A DNA stretch of 64,000 nucleotides from Oleiagrimonas soli (GTDB taxonomy: Bacteria; Pseudomonadota; Gammaproteobacteria; Xanthomonadales; Rhodanobacteraceae): NCBI RefSeq assembly GCF_000761445.1, contig NZ_KN196471.1:1-64000 (forward strand). Reading direction: 5' to 3'. Shown here one piece after another: positions 35,343 through 45,047 of the stretch. A model generated the notes under the pieces. That model was not told the DNA's origin and did no database searches. It was given only the letters and a program-made list of their open reading frames with translations. The number at the start of each line of letters is the position of its first letter. Position 1 is the first letter of the stretch. A program made the position numbers and the translations under genes.

Positions 35343-36506
35343 ATGGATTTCGACAGACTACTGTCCCGCGTCAAGGGGATTCTGCTGCAACCGAACCGCG
35401 AGTGGCCGGTGATCGCCGGCGAAGCCGAATCGGTCGCCTCGTTGTACAAGCGCTACATCCTCATCCTCGCCGCCGTGCCGGTGGTGTTCCAGTTCATCAA
35501 GTCCAGCCTGATCGGCTACCACGTGTTCGGGGTGTTCGCCCGCGCGCCGATCGGCGGCGGACTGGCGCGGCTGGTGCTGGGCTACCTGCTCAGCCTGGTG
35601 CTGGTCTACGTCATCGCCAGCATCATCGATGCGTTGGCGCCGACCTTCGAGGGACGCAAGGACCGCATCCAAGCGCTGAAGGTGACTGCCTACGCCTGGA
35701 CCGCCTCCTGGGTCGCGGGCATCGCCGTCGTGATTCCCTGGCTGGGCTGGCTGATCATGCTGGCGGGCGGTCTCTACGCGATCTACCTGCTCTACCTCGG
35801 CCTGCCGCACACCATGCAGTGCCCGCGCGAGAAAAGCCTCGGCTACACCGCGCTCAGCGTGGTCATCGCCTTCGTACTGAGCTGGATTCTCGGCGTCCTC
35901 CTCGCCGCGCTGACCGGCGCCGGCGCGATGATGCACCACCTGCACCAGCGCGCGGATCGGGACGCACGCACGGAAGCCGCCGCGACGGCGAGTGCGAACG
36001 ACCGCAGCAGCGGCATGACCGACGACACCACCCGCGCCGAGCACATCCAGTCGCTGGCGCCCGATCGCATGCGCACGATGCTGCCCGAGTCCCTGGACGA
36101 TCTGAAGCGCAGCAACGCCCGCGCCAGTCGCCAGGACGTGATGAACATGCAGATCAGTCAGGCCGAAGCCACCTACAGTGGCGATGACGACCAGCGCGTC
36201 GACCTGACCCTCACCGATACCGGCGGCGCGCGCTCGCTGCTGGCGCTGAGCGGCATGATCACGCGGGACATGGAAACGGTCACCGACGACGGCTTCGAGA
36301 AGGTGCGCCACGATGGCGACCGCATCGTGCACGAGCGCTGGAACGACAAGACCCACCGCGGCGAATACGCGGTGCTGATCGCCGGTCGCTACGCGGTGCG
36401 CGCACGTGGCCATGTGAAGAATTTCGACGTTCTGAAGGACGCCGTGGACGCGGTGGACCTGGACGCCCTGGAAAAACTGCGCGACAGCGGCGCCGACGCG
36501 CACTGA
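35343..36506 (+). CDS. YIP1 domain membrane protein with extra C-terminal domain
   Basis: A 387-residue protein. Residues about 1-195 form a YIP1 domain with five or so membrane segments, opening with MDFDRLLSRVKGILLQPNREWPVIAGE. A charged linker (200-225) leads to a soluble domain (about 230-385) of mixed strands, DVMNMQISQAEATYS to AVLIAGRYAVRARGHVKNFDVLKDAV. The second part looks like a stand-alone lipid-binding or lipoprotein-like domain, but no family is recognised. Known YIP1 members act in membrane traffic; bacterial roles are unknown. A TAGAAT box lies about 80 bases upstream. Confidence 0.85.
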   Translation: MDFDRLLSRVKGILLQPNREWPVIAGEAESVASLYKRYILILAAVPVVFQFIKSSLIGYHVFGVFARAPIGGGLARLVLGYLLSLVLVYVIASIIDALAPTFEGRKDRIQALKVTAYAWTASWVAGIAVVIPWLGWLIMLAGGLYAIYLLYLGLPHTMQCPREKSLGYTALSVVIAFVLSWILGVLLAALTGAGAMMHHLHQRADRDARTEAAATASANDRSSGMTDDTTRAEHIQSLAPDRMRTMLPESLDDLKRSNARASRQDVMNMQISQAEATYSGDDDQRVDLTLTDTGGARSLLALSGMITRDMETVTDDGFEKVRHDGDRIVHERWNDKTHRGEYAVLIAGRYAVRARGHVKNFDVLKDAVDAVDLDALEKLRDSGADAH

Positions 36507-36514
36507 ACGCGAAC

Positions 36515-36544
36515 GCGCCCGCCGCCCATCACGGCGGCGGGCGC
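36515..36544. terminator. Shared hairpin between convergent genes
   Basis: A 12-bp perfect GC stem (GCGCCCGCCGCC at 36515-36526 with its complement at 36533-36544) and a six-base loop, in the 46-base gap between the YIP1 and yceI stops. No T-tract, so rho-independent termination is uncertain, but position fits a shared 3' end. Confidence 0.6.
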
Positions 36545-36552
36545 GGGCGAAC

Positions 36553-37164
36553 TCACTCGCCCTTCATCATCTTCTGCATCTTGGCGTAGGCCTCGGCGCC
36601 CAGCGCCTCGACCGTGATGTGCACCTTGATCTCGTCGCTGACCATCGGCGCATAGGCGCCCACGCCGAAATCGCTGCGCTTGAGCGTGGTGGTGGCGTCG
36701 AAGCCGGCCGCCGGCGCCTTCAGCATCGGCTGCATGCCGACCTTGTTGACGGTCACGTGCAGCGTCACCGGCTTGGTGATGCCGTGCACGCTGAGATTGC
36801 CTTCGACGGTCAGCTTGCCCTCGCCCGCCGGCGTTACCTTGGTGCTGACGAAGTGCGCGGTCGGGAATTTCGCGATGTCGAAGAAATCGGCACCCTTCAG
36901 ATGCTCGTCGAGCTTGGCGACGTGCGTGTCCAGACCGGACATCGGGATGTCGACCTTCACCGACGACTTGGCCGGGTCGGCGGCGTCGTACACCAGCGTG
37001 CCGGTGATATGAGTGAAGTTGGCACTGGGGTTGGAGAACCCGAAGTGGTTCCAGACCACGCGGATCTGGGTGTGGCCGGAATCGAGCTTGTAGGTGACCG
37101 GCTTGGCCATCGCCGGAGCGGCGACCAGCAGAGCGACGAGCAGAGTGGCGAACAGGCTACGCAT
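36553..37164 (-). CDS. YceI family periplasmic protein
   Basis: A 203-residue exported lipocalin-like protein. Signal peptide MRSLFATLLVALLVAAPAMA, then YKLDSGHTQIRVVWNHFGFSNP, the YceI opening. Later strands include GNLSVHGITKPVTLHV and FGVGAYAPMVSDEIKVHI. Family members bind isoprenoid-type lipids such as polyprenyl or quinone chains in the periplasm; the ligand here is unknown. Monocistronic between the shared hairpin and the divergent ELM1-like gene. Confidence 0.93.
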   Translation of the reverse strand: MRSLFATLLVALLVAAPAMAKPVTYKLDSGHTQIRVVWNHFGFSNPSANFTHITGTLVYDAADPAKSSVKVDIPMSGLDTHVAKLDEHLKGADFFDIAKFPTAHFVSTKVTPAGEGKLTVEGNLSVHGITKPVTLHVTVNKVGMQPMLKAPAAGFDATTTLKRSDFGVGAYAPMVSDEIKVHITVEALGAEAYAKMQKMMKGE

Positions 37165-37282
37165 GGAATCAGACTCCTTGATGTGGACATACGTCGGGCA
37201 CGGCAGACCGCGTCACGACGTTGGCGTTTCCCAGTGTACGGTCCGCGTGCGACCCTTCCACCCTCTGAGCCGAGAACAGACT

Positions 37283-38269
37283 GTGCTCGAAAACGATACA
37301 AAACCCGTTGCCGACGTGCCAAACGACTGCTGGGTGATCACCGACGGCGCCGCCGGCAACGAACGTCAGGCCCTAGCGCTGGCACAGGCGCTGGGACTGT
37401 CCGCGCGCAATCTGGTGCTGCCGCTGCGCGCGCCGTGGTCGTGGCTGGCGCCGCGGCGCCTGCCCGGCGGACGTCTCGCCGTGGCCGCGGCACATCGCCA
37501 CCTGCTGATGCCGCCGTGGCCGACGCTGGCAATCGGTTGCGGTCGCGCCGCCGCGCTGCTCACACGGCTGCTTCCGGACATCTCCTCTGGCGCGACGCGC
37601 AGCGTGCAGATCCTCGACCCACGCATCGACCCGCGTCACTGGGACGTCGTGATCGCCCCCGAGCACGACGACCTGACCGGACCCAACGTGCTGACGCCGC
37701 TCGGTTCGCTGCATCCCATCGACGACGCCTGGCTGGCCGCCGGCCGCGCCGCCTTCGCGCACCTCGGCGAACGGCCCGGCCCGCGTCTGGGCGTGCTGCT
37801 GGGCGGCCCGCGCCGCGGCGCGACGCTCGACGACGCGCAAATCGACCGACTGATCGATTCCCTGCGGACACGGCAAGCCCGCGATGGCGGCAGCGTGCTG
37901 CTGCTGGCTTCGCGGCGCACGCCCGACGCGTGGTTCGGGCGCATGCGCGCGGCGCTGGGCGCGCTGCCCGGCTTGTTCTGGCGCAACGCCGACGATGGCC
38001 CCAACCCCTATCCCGGCGTGCTCGGCTGGGCCGACCGTCTGATCGTCACGCCCGACTCGGTGAACATGCTGTCCGAAGCGGCCGCCACCGGCGTCCCCGT
38101 GCACACGCCTGCGCTGGACACGCTGCCGCCCAAGCTCGCGCACTTCCACGCGGCGCTGCGCCGGCGCGGACTGCTGCACGACCTCGACGACGACGCCGAC
38201 GCGCCCGCCGCACCGCTGCGCGAAACCGCCGCCATCGCCGCCGAACTGCGGCGAAGACTGGGCTTCTGA
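37283..38269 (+). CDS. ELM1-like (mitochondrial fission ELM1 family) protein
   Basis: A 328-residue protein of the ELM1/DUF1022 family, a GT-B-like fold. The start WVITDGAAGNERQALALAQAL, GCGRAAALLTRLL, VVIAPEHDDL and VTPDSVNMLSEAAATGVPV are characteristic. The reading frame is open upstream, but those residues lie over the yceI promoter. The GTG at 37283, just after GAGAACAGACT, is the best start. Bacterial function is not established; envelope or nucleotide-sugar-related roles are only guessed from the fold. Confidence 0.82.
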   Translation: MLENDTKPVADVPNDCWVITDGAAGNERQALALAQALGLSARNLVLPLRAPWSWLAPRRLPGGRLAVAAAHRHLLMPPWPTLAIGCGRAAALLTRLLPDISSGATRSVQILDPRIDPRHWDVVIAPEHDDLTGPNVLTPLGSLHPIDDAWLAAGRAAFAHLGERPGPRLGVLLGGPRRGATLDDAQIDRLIDSLRTRQARDGGSVLLLASRRTPDAWFGRMRAALGALPGLFWRNADDGPNPYPGVLGWADRLIVTPDSVNMLSEAAATGVPVHTPALDTLPPKLAHFHAALRRRGLLHDLDDDADAPAAPLRETAAIAAELRRRLGF

Positions 38270-38320
38270 GCGTCGAAAATGCGCGCGCCCGGCGGCGCGC
38301 CGTGGCATCCTAGCGGTCCC

Positions 38321-40039
38321 ATGCGCGGCCTGATTCCCGAAAGCTTCATCGACGACCTGCTCACCCGCATCGACATCGTCGACGTGGTGGAGCGGCGCGT
38401 GCCGCTGAAGAAGGCCGGGCGCGAATGGACCGCCTGCTGCCCGTTCCACGACGAACGCACGCCGTCGTTCTACGTCAGCCCGCAGAAGCAGTTCTACCAC
38501 TGCTTCGGCTGCGGCGCGCACGGCAGCGCGATCAAATTTCTGATGGACTACGAGCGCCTGGAATTTCCCGATGCAGTCGAGGAACTGGCGCAGTCGGTCG
38601 GTCTCGACGTGCCGCGCGAAGGCGGCGACCATCGCCCGCGCGAAGACCGCAGCGGCTGGTACGAACTGCTCGACCAAGCCGCCACGTTCTACCAGAAGTC
38701 GCTGCGCGAGAACGCCCAGGCCAAAGCCTACTGCGAGCAACGCGGTCTGGACGCCGAAACCATCGAGCGCTTCCGCATCGGCTGGGCGCCCGGCGGCGGC
38801 ACCCTGCTGAGCCGCCTCGGCACCACGCCCGAACGCGCGAAGTGGCTGGAACAGGCCGGCATGGTCTCGACCGGCGACCGCGGCAAGTACGACCGCTTCC
38901 GCGCGCGCCTGATGTTCCCGATCATGGATCGCCGCGGACGCGTCATCGCCTTCGGCGGACGCATCCTCGACGGCGACGGCCCGAAGTACCTGAACTCGCC
39001 CGAGACGCCGCTGTTCCACAAGGGCCGCGAGCTGTTCGGCCTGTGGCAGTGCAAGCAGGCCAACGCCTCGCTGACGCGGCTGCTGGTGGTCGAGGGCTAC
39101 ATGGACGCCATCGCCCTGCATCAGGCCGGTTTGCCCATCGCCGTGGCCACGCTGGGCACCGCCACCACGCCCGAGCACACCGAGCGGCTGTTCCGCAGCG
39201 CGCCCGACGTGGTGTTTTGCTTCGACGGCGACCGCGCCGGCCGCGCGGCCGCCTGGAAGGCGCTGGAGGCCGCGCTGCCGCGCCTGCGCGACGGCCGCCA
39301 GGCGTTCTTCCTGTTCCTGCCCGACGGCGAGGACCCCGACTCGCTGATCCGCGCCGAAGGCAAGGACGGCTTCGAGCGCCGCCTGGCCGACGCCACGCCG
39401 CTGTCGACCTACTTCTTCGACCACCTCGGCGAGGACATCGACCTGCGCTCCATCGACGGTCGCGCACGCCTGGCCGAGCGCGCCCGCCCGCTGATCGCGC
39501 GCCTGCCCGATGGCGCCTTCCGCGACCTGATGGCGCAGGAACTGACCGCGCGCACCGGCGCCAACGCCCGCTTCGAGACCGAGGCGCCGCCGCGCGCCGA
39601 ACGCCCCCTGCCCTCGCGCAGCGTGCGCCGCACCCTGGTGCGCAGCGCCATCGCTCTGCTGCTGGCGCAACCCGAACTGGCCGAGGAGCTGGAGCCGCCG
39701 CACGCCTTCGCACGGCTGGACAAGCCCGGCGTGTCGCTGCTGATCGAGTTGATCGAGCTGATCCGCGCCCGTCCCGGCATCCGCACCGGCGTGCTGCTGG
39801 AGCACTTCGCCGAGCGCGAGGAAGCCGCCGCCCTGCAGAAACTGGCGATGGCCGAAGTCGTCGGCGACACCGGCATGCAGCGCAGCGAATTCCTCGACGC
39901 GCTCAAGCAGATGGAACGCCAGGCCGACCTGCAACGCATCGATGCGCTGCAGACCGCACTCGCCCAGGGACAGCTCGACGCGGCGGGCAAGGACGAACTG
40001 CGCGCCCGCCTTGCCGCCAAGTCGAAAAAGGCCTCCTGA
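38321..40039 (+). CDS. dnaG: DNA primase
   Basis: A 572-residue replicative primase making RNA primers. N-terminal zinc finger C40, H43, C61, C64 (CCPFHDERTPSF then HCFGCGAHG). The RNA-polymerase core includes FRIGWAPGG and GGRILDGDGPKYLNSPET. The TOPRIM acidic motif EGYMD lies near residue 262 and CFDGDRAGRAA further on. A C-terminal DnaB-binding region follows. It begins 51 bases after the ELM1-like gene rather than in the usual rpsU-dnaG-rpoD context, so that macromolecular synthesis operon is not conserved here. Confidence 0.96.
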   Translation: MRGLIPESFIDDLLTRIDIVDVVERRVPLKKAGREWTACCPFHDERTPSFYVSPQKQFYHCFGCGAHGSAIKFLMDYERLEFPDAVEELAQSVGLDVPREGGDHRPREDRSGWYELLDQAATFYQKSLRENAQAKAYCEQRGLDAETIERFRIGWAPGGGTLLSRLGTTPERAKWLEQAGMVSTGDRGKYDRFRARLMFPIMDRRGRVIAFGGRILDGDGPKYLNSPETPLFHKGRELFGLWQCKQANASLTRLLVVEGYMDAIALHQAGLPIAVATLGTATTPEHTERLFRSAPDVVFCFDGDRAGRAAAWKALEAALPRLRDGRQAFFLFLPDGEDPDSLIRAEGKDGFERRLADATPLSTYFFDHLGEDIDLRSIDGRARLAERARPLIARLPDGAFRDLMAQELTARTGANARFETEAPPRAERPLPSRSVRRTLVRSAIALLLAQPELAEELEPPHAFARLDKPGVSLLIELIELIRARPGIRTGVLLEHFAEREEAAALQKLAMAEVVGDTGMQRSEFLDALKQMERQADLQRIDALQTALAQGQLDAAGKDELRARLAAKSKKAS

Positions 40040-40133
40040 GCGTGCCCGCGATGCATGAAGTTCGGCCTGTGATCGCGTCGCGATCCATGGGAAGATCGTC
40101 GATTCACGCACCGGACGGCCCCTGACGCCACGA

Positions 40134-40775
40134 ATGGACCTGCTCACCCGCCTGATCACCTTCTTCGCCGAGAACGGCTACCTGGCCGTGTTCATGGCCC
40201 TGCTGGTCTGCGGCATCGGTGCGCCGATCCCCGAAGACGTCACCCTGGTCGCCGGCGGCGTCATCGCCGGACTGGGCTACGCCAACGTGCACGTGATGTT
40301 CGCCGTGACCATGCTCGGCGTGCTGGTCGGCGACGCAGGCATGTTCCTGGCCGGGCACCACTACGGCGTGCGCCTGCTGCACAAACGACCGCTGAAGTGG
40401 GTGCTCACGCCCAAGCGCTACTGCGCCGTGCAGAAGCAGTTCGAGCAGTACGGCAACCGCATGCTGTTCACCGCGCGCTTCCTGCCGGGCATGCGCACCG
40501 CGGTATTCGTCAGCGCCGGCCTCACCCACCGCGTCTCGTTCACCCGTTTTCTGCTGTTGGACGGCCTGGCCGCGCTGATCAGCGTGCCGGTGTGGGTCTA
40601 CCTGGGCTACTTCGGCGCCGACAACCACCAGTGGCTGCTGACCTGGATCCACCGCGGCCAGACCGGCCTGTGGATCGTCCTCGGCGTGCTCGTGATCGGC
40701 ATCGGCTTCTACTTCTGGCGTCGGCACAAGAAGCGCGCCGAACGTTCCAGCAACGCGTCGAATTCGCCGGACTGA
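40134..40775 (+). CDS. DedA family membrane protein
   Basis: A 213-residue DedA/SNARE-associated (VTT) membrane protein. It has the family motifs GxPIPEDVTL near residue 29, GVLVGDAGMFLAGHHYG and the FTARFLPGMRT loop. Three or four hydrophobic stretches follow, and a basic tail. DedA proteins recycle lipid carriers such as undecaprenyl phosphate or phosphatidylethanolamine across the inner membrane and support proton-motive force. Which one applies here is unknown. The 94-base gap from dnaG leaves room for its own promoter. Confidence 0.92.
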   Translation: MDLLTRLITFFAENGYLAVFMALLVCGIGAPIPEDVTLVAGGVIAGLGYANVHVMFAVTMLGVLVGDAGMFLAGHHYGVRLLHKRPLKWVLTPKRYCAVQKQFEQYGNRMLFTARFLPGMRTAVFVSAGLTHRVSFTRFLLLDGLAALISVPVWVYLGYFGADNHQWLLTWIHRGQTGLWIVLGVLVIGIGFYFWRRHKKRAERSSNASNSPD

Positions 40776-40818
40776 AACGACTCGAACCGCTTCGAACGGG
40801 TCTTCGTCCGCTTCGCGC

Positions 40819-42072
40819 CTACGCCTGAGCCGTTCCTGAGGCCGCACACGACACGGTGTATCCGCGCAAAAGACGCTCACCGCGCCGTACCGAAATGTCG
40901 ACGTCGTTCTCCGCGAAGGACTCCGACAACCGCAATTGATGCGTGCACTCGACCGACTCCCCGGCTAGCGCCGCACGCAATGCCAGGCAGCGCGGTCCCA
41001 GATGCGGCGACATCCAGGTTTCGCGCGCCACCTCATGCTCTTCCGGCAAATAATCGGGATCGCGCGCGGACATCGCTTCGCTGAAGGCAATCTCGATGGA
41101 CAGCGTCTGCAAGAGTTCCCGCAAGGCTTCTCTCTGCGCCGGCTCGTACGCAGCCTGCATCTGCTCGAACTGCTCACGCAGGGATGCCACCGACGACCAC
41201 GCAGCGCGTATCTGCGCCGCCTTGACGCGATACCACAGTGCCACAAACGGCATCGGAGCGGGCTGCTCTTCCAGCGCGTTCAGATCCCGCTCCGGAAGCT
41301 GATCCGCCGTCGCACCGAACAAGGAATGCTCGATCAATCGCGTGTACGGCGTCGACTCGGCGCTCCTGCGCATTGCCAGAAGCTGGATGAGCCTGTACCC
41401 GTCCGAGACCATTCGACCCTTGGAAGGAACCAGGTTTTGCAGCCCAATCGACGCATTCGCCAGAGCAAATGCGAACAGCCACGCCGAGACCGAACCTTCC
41501 GGCAATCCTGCCCCAACCGCAGCCAGGAGAGCCGCACAGAACAGATTGATTCCAGGTCCGCCCGCGGTCATCACGATTCGGGCCGGACACCTCGGCAGCG
41601 AAGGGTCGCAGAAGGCCATCACGAACCCGCTGTACCCCAAACCTTTCGGCATGCGACGCCAGCGCATACGCACGCCGCGCCGCCTCGGCAACACCTGAAG
41701 ACAGAGCACCTGAACATGCAATACGCACATGCCCTTCCACTTCGCCGCCAGATAATGACCCGCTTCATGGATGGCAATGCCTGGTATGAGCAGAAGCATC
41801 CAGAGCCAAAGAGCCATCGGCGCCAACCCAGGACTCAAGACGTAGCGATCCAGGAAACTAGCCCCATAGATGCCTAAACCGACGAAAATCAGGAACTGCA
41901 GCGCCATCGCTACAACACGGCCAAGCCGACCGAGCCATCGCGAAATCCATCCACGAGATGGGGTTGCGGAACCTACCGCCACCCCATGGCCTGCTGCGCT
42001 GCGCACACTTTGCTTCAGGCCGCTGTCAGTGTCTTCCCGAGGATGCTCCGCCTCCCCTGCGAAACGCTCCAT
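40819..42072 (-). CDS. M50-type membrane metalloprotease-like protein
   Basis: A 417-residue membrane protein with HEAGH (102-106) inside a hydrophobic segment, the zinc site of site-2 proteases. A downstream SDGYRLI, in place of the usual LDG, would carry the third ligand. Hydrophobic segments lie at about 52-75, 84-105, 165-190 and 195-215. The C-terminal half (about 250-417) is soluble, unlike any domain I recognise, and has many acidic residues. GC content is visibly lower than the neighbours', suggesting acquisition. No partner maturation system is adjacent, so its substrate is unknown. Confidence 0.8.
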   Translation of the reverse strand: MERFAGEAEHPREDTDSGLKQSVRSAAGHGVAVGSATPSRGWISRWLGRLGRVVAMALQFLIFVGLGIYGASFLDRYVLSPGLAPMALWLWMLLLIPGIAIHEAGHYLAAKWKGMCVLHVQVLCLQVLPRRRGVRMRWRRMPKGLGYSGFVMAFCDPSLPRCPARIVMTAGGPGINLFCAALLAAVGAGLPEGSVSAWLFAFALANASIGLQNLVPSKGRMVSDGYRLIQLLAMRRSAESTPYTRLIEHSLFGATADQLPERDLNALEEQPAPMPFVALWYRVKAAQIRAAWSSVASLREQFEQMQAAYEPAQREALRELLQTLSIEIAFSEAMSARDPDYLPEEHEVARETWMSPHLGPRCLALRAALAGESVECTHQLRLSESFAENDVDISVRRGERLLRGYTVSCAASGTAQA

Positions 42073-42199
42073 AGCGCCCCCGATGTACCCGCATGGTGAT
42101 GCAGCTTACCGGACGAGCGACCGCATCATCCACGCCACCTGCACCCGCAGTTCACTGCAAGAAGCCACGGATCGAGTAAGCGACGCACTCGACCCGCGC

Positions 42200-43390
42200 T
42201 CAGCCCATCGGGATGCGGTGTCGCAGGTTGTCGCCGTCGTAGGGCCCGGGCGCGGCGATCAGTTCGGCCGCCGCGTCGGTCTGGCCCCACACGTTCCACA
42301 ACAGCACGCCGCGCACGCGGCCACCATCCATGTAATACGTGACACCGCGCCGGTAGGGTTCGGCCCAGTGTTCGACCACTTCCAGACGCCGCGCGTCGAG
42401 CTCGCCCACGGCCTCGTAGCCGAGATCGAACAGGTCGGAATAGAAGAACGGCTGCGTGGTGTAGGCGCGATCCTCGCCGGCCATGCCGCAGCCGGCGTGA
42501 TGGCCCATGCTGATGGCGGCGTTTTCGTGCTCGACGCGGCGGCGATGACCCAACGCCAGCGACGGGAAGCAGGCCACGTCGCCGGCGGCCCAGATCGCCG
42601 GATCGGCGGTGCGCAGGCGCGCGTCGACCACGATGCCGTTGTCCACCATCAGACCGGCCTGCTCGGCCAGCGCGGTCTCCGGCTCCACGCCCAGCCCCGC
42701 GGCGGCGACGTCGGCCGTCAGCGTGCTGCCGTCGGAAAGCGTCAGGCTCACGCCGTCGTCCGAAGCCTTGCCGTCCTCGACCTTCACGCCGGGGCGCAGG
42801 TCCACGCCGCGCTGACGGTAGTAGTCGTTGAGGAAGTCGGCCAGACCGTCGGAGAAGCGCCCGGCACCGATGGCGTCACCGGGGAACACCATGCTGACCT
42901 TGCAGCCGGCGTCGGTCAGCGAGGCCGCCAGCTCGGCGCCGATGAAACCGCCGCCGACCACGGCCACGTGCGCGCCCTCGACGGCGAAGCGGCGCAGGCG
43001 CAGGTAGTCGTCCTGGGTGCGGAAGGCGATCACGCGCTCGCCCTCGAACGGCAACGTGCGCGCCCGTGCGCCAGTGGCCAGCAGCAGCTTGTCGTAGCGG
43101 TAGGTGTCGCCCTGGTCGTCGCGCACGGTCTTGTCGGCGCGATGCAGGGCGGTCGCACGGCGACCCAGATGCATGTCGACCCGATGCCGGCGCGTGTCGA
43201 GGTCGATAGACGCGACCTCTTTGTCGCCCTTCCACAGGGCCTTGCTCAGCGGCGGGCGTTCGTAGGGCGGTTCGCGCTCGGCGCCGATCAGGCCGATGCG
43301 TCCTTCCGGATCGCGTTCGCGGATGGCGCCGACCGCGGCATCCGCCGTCATGCCGCCGCCGATGATGAGGTACTCGTAGCTGTGTTCCAT
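42200..43390 (-). CDS. FAD-dependent NAD(P)H oxidoreductase (ferredoxin reductase / AIF-like)
   Basis: A 396-residue flavoprotein disulfide-reductase-fold enzyme. FAD site IIGGGMTADAAVGAIRE (7-23), YERPPLSK, LLLATGA, a second dinucleotide motif VAVVGGGFIGAELAA, and IWAAGDVACF near the C-terminal FAD contact. The last about 90 residues match the reductase C-terminal domain of the AIF / rubredoxin- or ferredoxin-reductase group. GGAGGC sits just before the ATG at 43390. A rubredoxin lies at the start of the window, but pairing of the two is speculation. Confidence 0.88.
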   Translation of the reverse strand: MEHSYEYLIIGGGMTADAAVGAIRERDPEGRIGLIGAEREPPYERPPLSKALWKGDKEVASIDLDTRRHRVDMHLGRRATALHRADKTVRDDQGDTYRYDKLLLATGARARTLPFEGERVIAFRTQDDYLRLRRFAVEGAHVAVVGGGFIGAELAASLTDAGCKVSMVFPGDAIGAGRFSDGLADFLNDYYRQRGVDLRPGVKVEDGKASDDGVSLTLSDGSTLTADVAAAGLGVEPETALAEQAGLMVDNGIVVDARLRTADPAIWAAGDVACFPSLALGHRRRVEHENAAISMGHHAGCGMAGEDRAYTTQPFFYSDLFDLGYEAVGELDARRLEVVEHWAEPYRRGVTYYMDGGRVRGVLLWNVWGQTDAAAELIAAPGPYDGDNLRHRIPMG

Positions 43391-43552
43391 GATGCCTCCG
43401 CAGCTCGAAATGGGATGATTCGGTCGACCCCGCCATGGTGACACGAGCCTTGCGCGGGCAGCTGAACCCGACTTGGCTGGCATGCCATCAGGCTGATGCG
43501 ACGCAGCATCTGAGACGAGGCGTCGTACACTGGTGGCATCGATTTCCACCGC

Positions 43553-44932
43553 ATGGATTCGCCTGCACCCATGACCGAACTGCTGATGCCCGTCCTGAGC
43601 GCCCTGGTACTGGGCCTGGCCCTCGGTGCCGCGATCGTCTACCTCGGGCTCCGACGCACCGCTGCGCGTGAAGCGCGCGAGGCGCGCGAACAACGCGAAG
43701 CGACGGACAAGCGCCTGGCCCAGGCCGAGGCGGCCGCCGAGCGTCTGCCCGTGCTGGAAGAAGAGCTGCGCCAGGCCCGCGACGCATGGGCCGAAAAGCG
43801 CGAACAGGCGGCACGCCTGGAGCAGCAAGTCGCCTCGGCTCGGCAGCGCGAGCAGGACACGGAAAAACTCCTCGGCGAAACCCGCGAGGCGATGACCAAG
43901 GAATTCAAGCTGCTGGCCGGCTCGCTGCTCGAGGAAAAGGGCGCGCTGCTGGGCAAGCAGCAGAAGGAGACCCTGGCTTCGCTGCTGACCCCCTTCAGCG
44001 AGACCCTGCGCGACTTCAAGACCAAGGTGGAGCGCTCGCGCGAGGACGACCTCAAGGCCCGCGAGGGCCTGATCGCGCAGATTCGCCACCTGACTGAGCT
44101 GAACCAGGATATCGGCGCCAAGGCGCAGTCGCTGACCAACGCACTGCGCGGCGAGAGCAAGACCCGCGGCATCTGGGGCGAACAGGTGCTGCTGAAGCTG
44201 CTCGAACTGGCCGGCCTGCACGAGGGCGTGAATTTCCGCACCCAGGCCAGCCATACCGAAGACGACAGCCGCGCGCGCCTGGTGCCCGACGTGGTGCTGG
44301 ACCTGCCGCAGGAACGCGCCATCATCATCGATTCCAAAGTCTCGCTGGTGGCCTACGAGCGGCATGTCGAGGCCCGCGACGACGAGCCGGCGCGCGAGCA
44401 AGCGCTGAAAGAGCACTGCGCGTCCATCCGTCGGCACATCAAGGACCTTTCGGAGAAGAACTACCCCAAGCTCTACGGCCTCAAGAGCGTGGATTTCACG
44501 CTGCTGTTCGTGCCCATCGAAAGCGCCCTGATGGCCGCCAGCGAAGCCGACAAGACGCTGGCCCAGTACGCGCTGGAACGCCATATCGCACTGGTTTCGC
44601 CGAATACGCTGTTCACGGTCCTGCGCACGGTCGACTACATCTGGCGCGTGGAAAAGACCACGCGCAACATGGACAAGATCGTCAAGCGCGGCGAGCTCAT
44701 GTACGAGGCGGCGCGCAAATTCGGCGAGCACATCGTGACCATCAACGACACCCTCGCCAAGGCCACCGAAGCCGCCCGCGATGCGGAAAAGGCGCTGACC
44801 GATCCCAGTCGCGGTCTGGTCCGCCAGGCCGAGCGCCTGCGCGCCTTCGGCGTCAAGCCGCGCAAGGACATGCCCGAACGGCTGGCGCTGGACGATTCGC
44901 CCGAGGCCGAACCGGACGCGGACACGCCCTGA
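43553..44932 (+). CDS. rmuC: DNA recombination protein RmuC
   Basis: A 459-residue protein: N-terminal membrane anchor (about 10-32), a long coiled coil (about 35-120, Glu/Arg/Ala-rich) and the RmuC nuclease-fold domain (about 150-400). That domain has [18 protein letters not shown] and [20 protein letters not shown], where Asp and Lys fit a PD-(D/E)XK site. RmuC limits inversions at short inverted repeats. A TACACT box at 43525-43530 precedes the ATG by about 22 bases. A second ATG at 43571 is possible. Confidence 0.93.
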   Translation: MDSPAPMTELLMPVLSALVLGLALGAAIVYLGLRRTAAREAREAREQREATDKRLAQAEAAAERLPVLEEELRQARDAWAEKREQAARLEQQVASARQREQDTEKLLGETREAMTKEFKLLAGSLLEEKGALLGKQQKETLASLLTPFSETLRDFKTKVERSREDDLKAREGLIAQIRHLTELNQDIGAKAQSLTNALRGESKTRGIWGEQVLLKLLELAGLHEGVNFRTQASHTEDDSRARLVPDVVLDLPQERAIIIDSKVSLVAYERHVEARDDEPAREQALKEHCASIRRHIKDLSEKNYPKLYGLKSVDFTLLFVPIESALMAASEADKTLAQYALERHIALVSPNTLFTVLRTVDYIWRVEKTTRNMDKIVKRGELMYEAARKFGEHIVTINDTLAKATEAARDAEKALTDPSRGLVRQAERLRAFGVKPRKDMPERLALDDSPEAEPDADTP

Positions 44933-45047
44933 ATCCGGCACGAATCCATCCACGCATCGTCGACGTATAAAGCCCCGTACGCCCCGCTGCCCGCGGCGAT
45001 TCGGGCACTTCACGCTACACTACACGTCTGCATGCAAAGGATTTCCC

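Noticed and set aside
37373-40159. 928-codon minus-strand open frame opposite the ELM1-like gene and dnaG
   Set aside because: Antisense shadow of dnaG; composition is Arg/Gln/Val/Ala-rich without domains, and it has no ribosome site.
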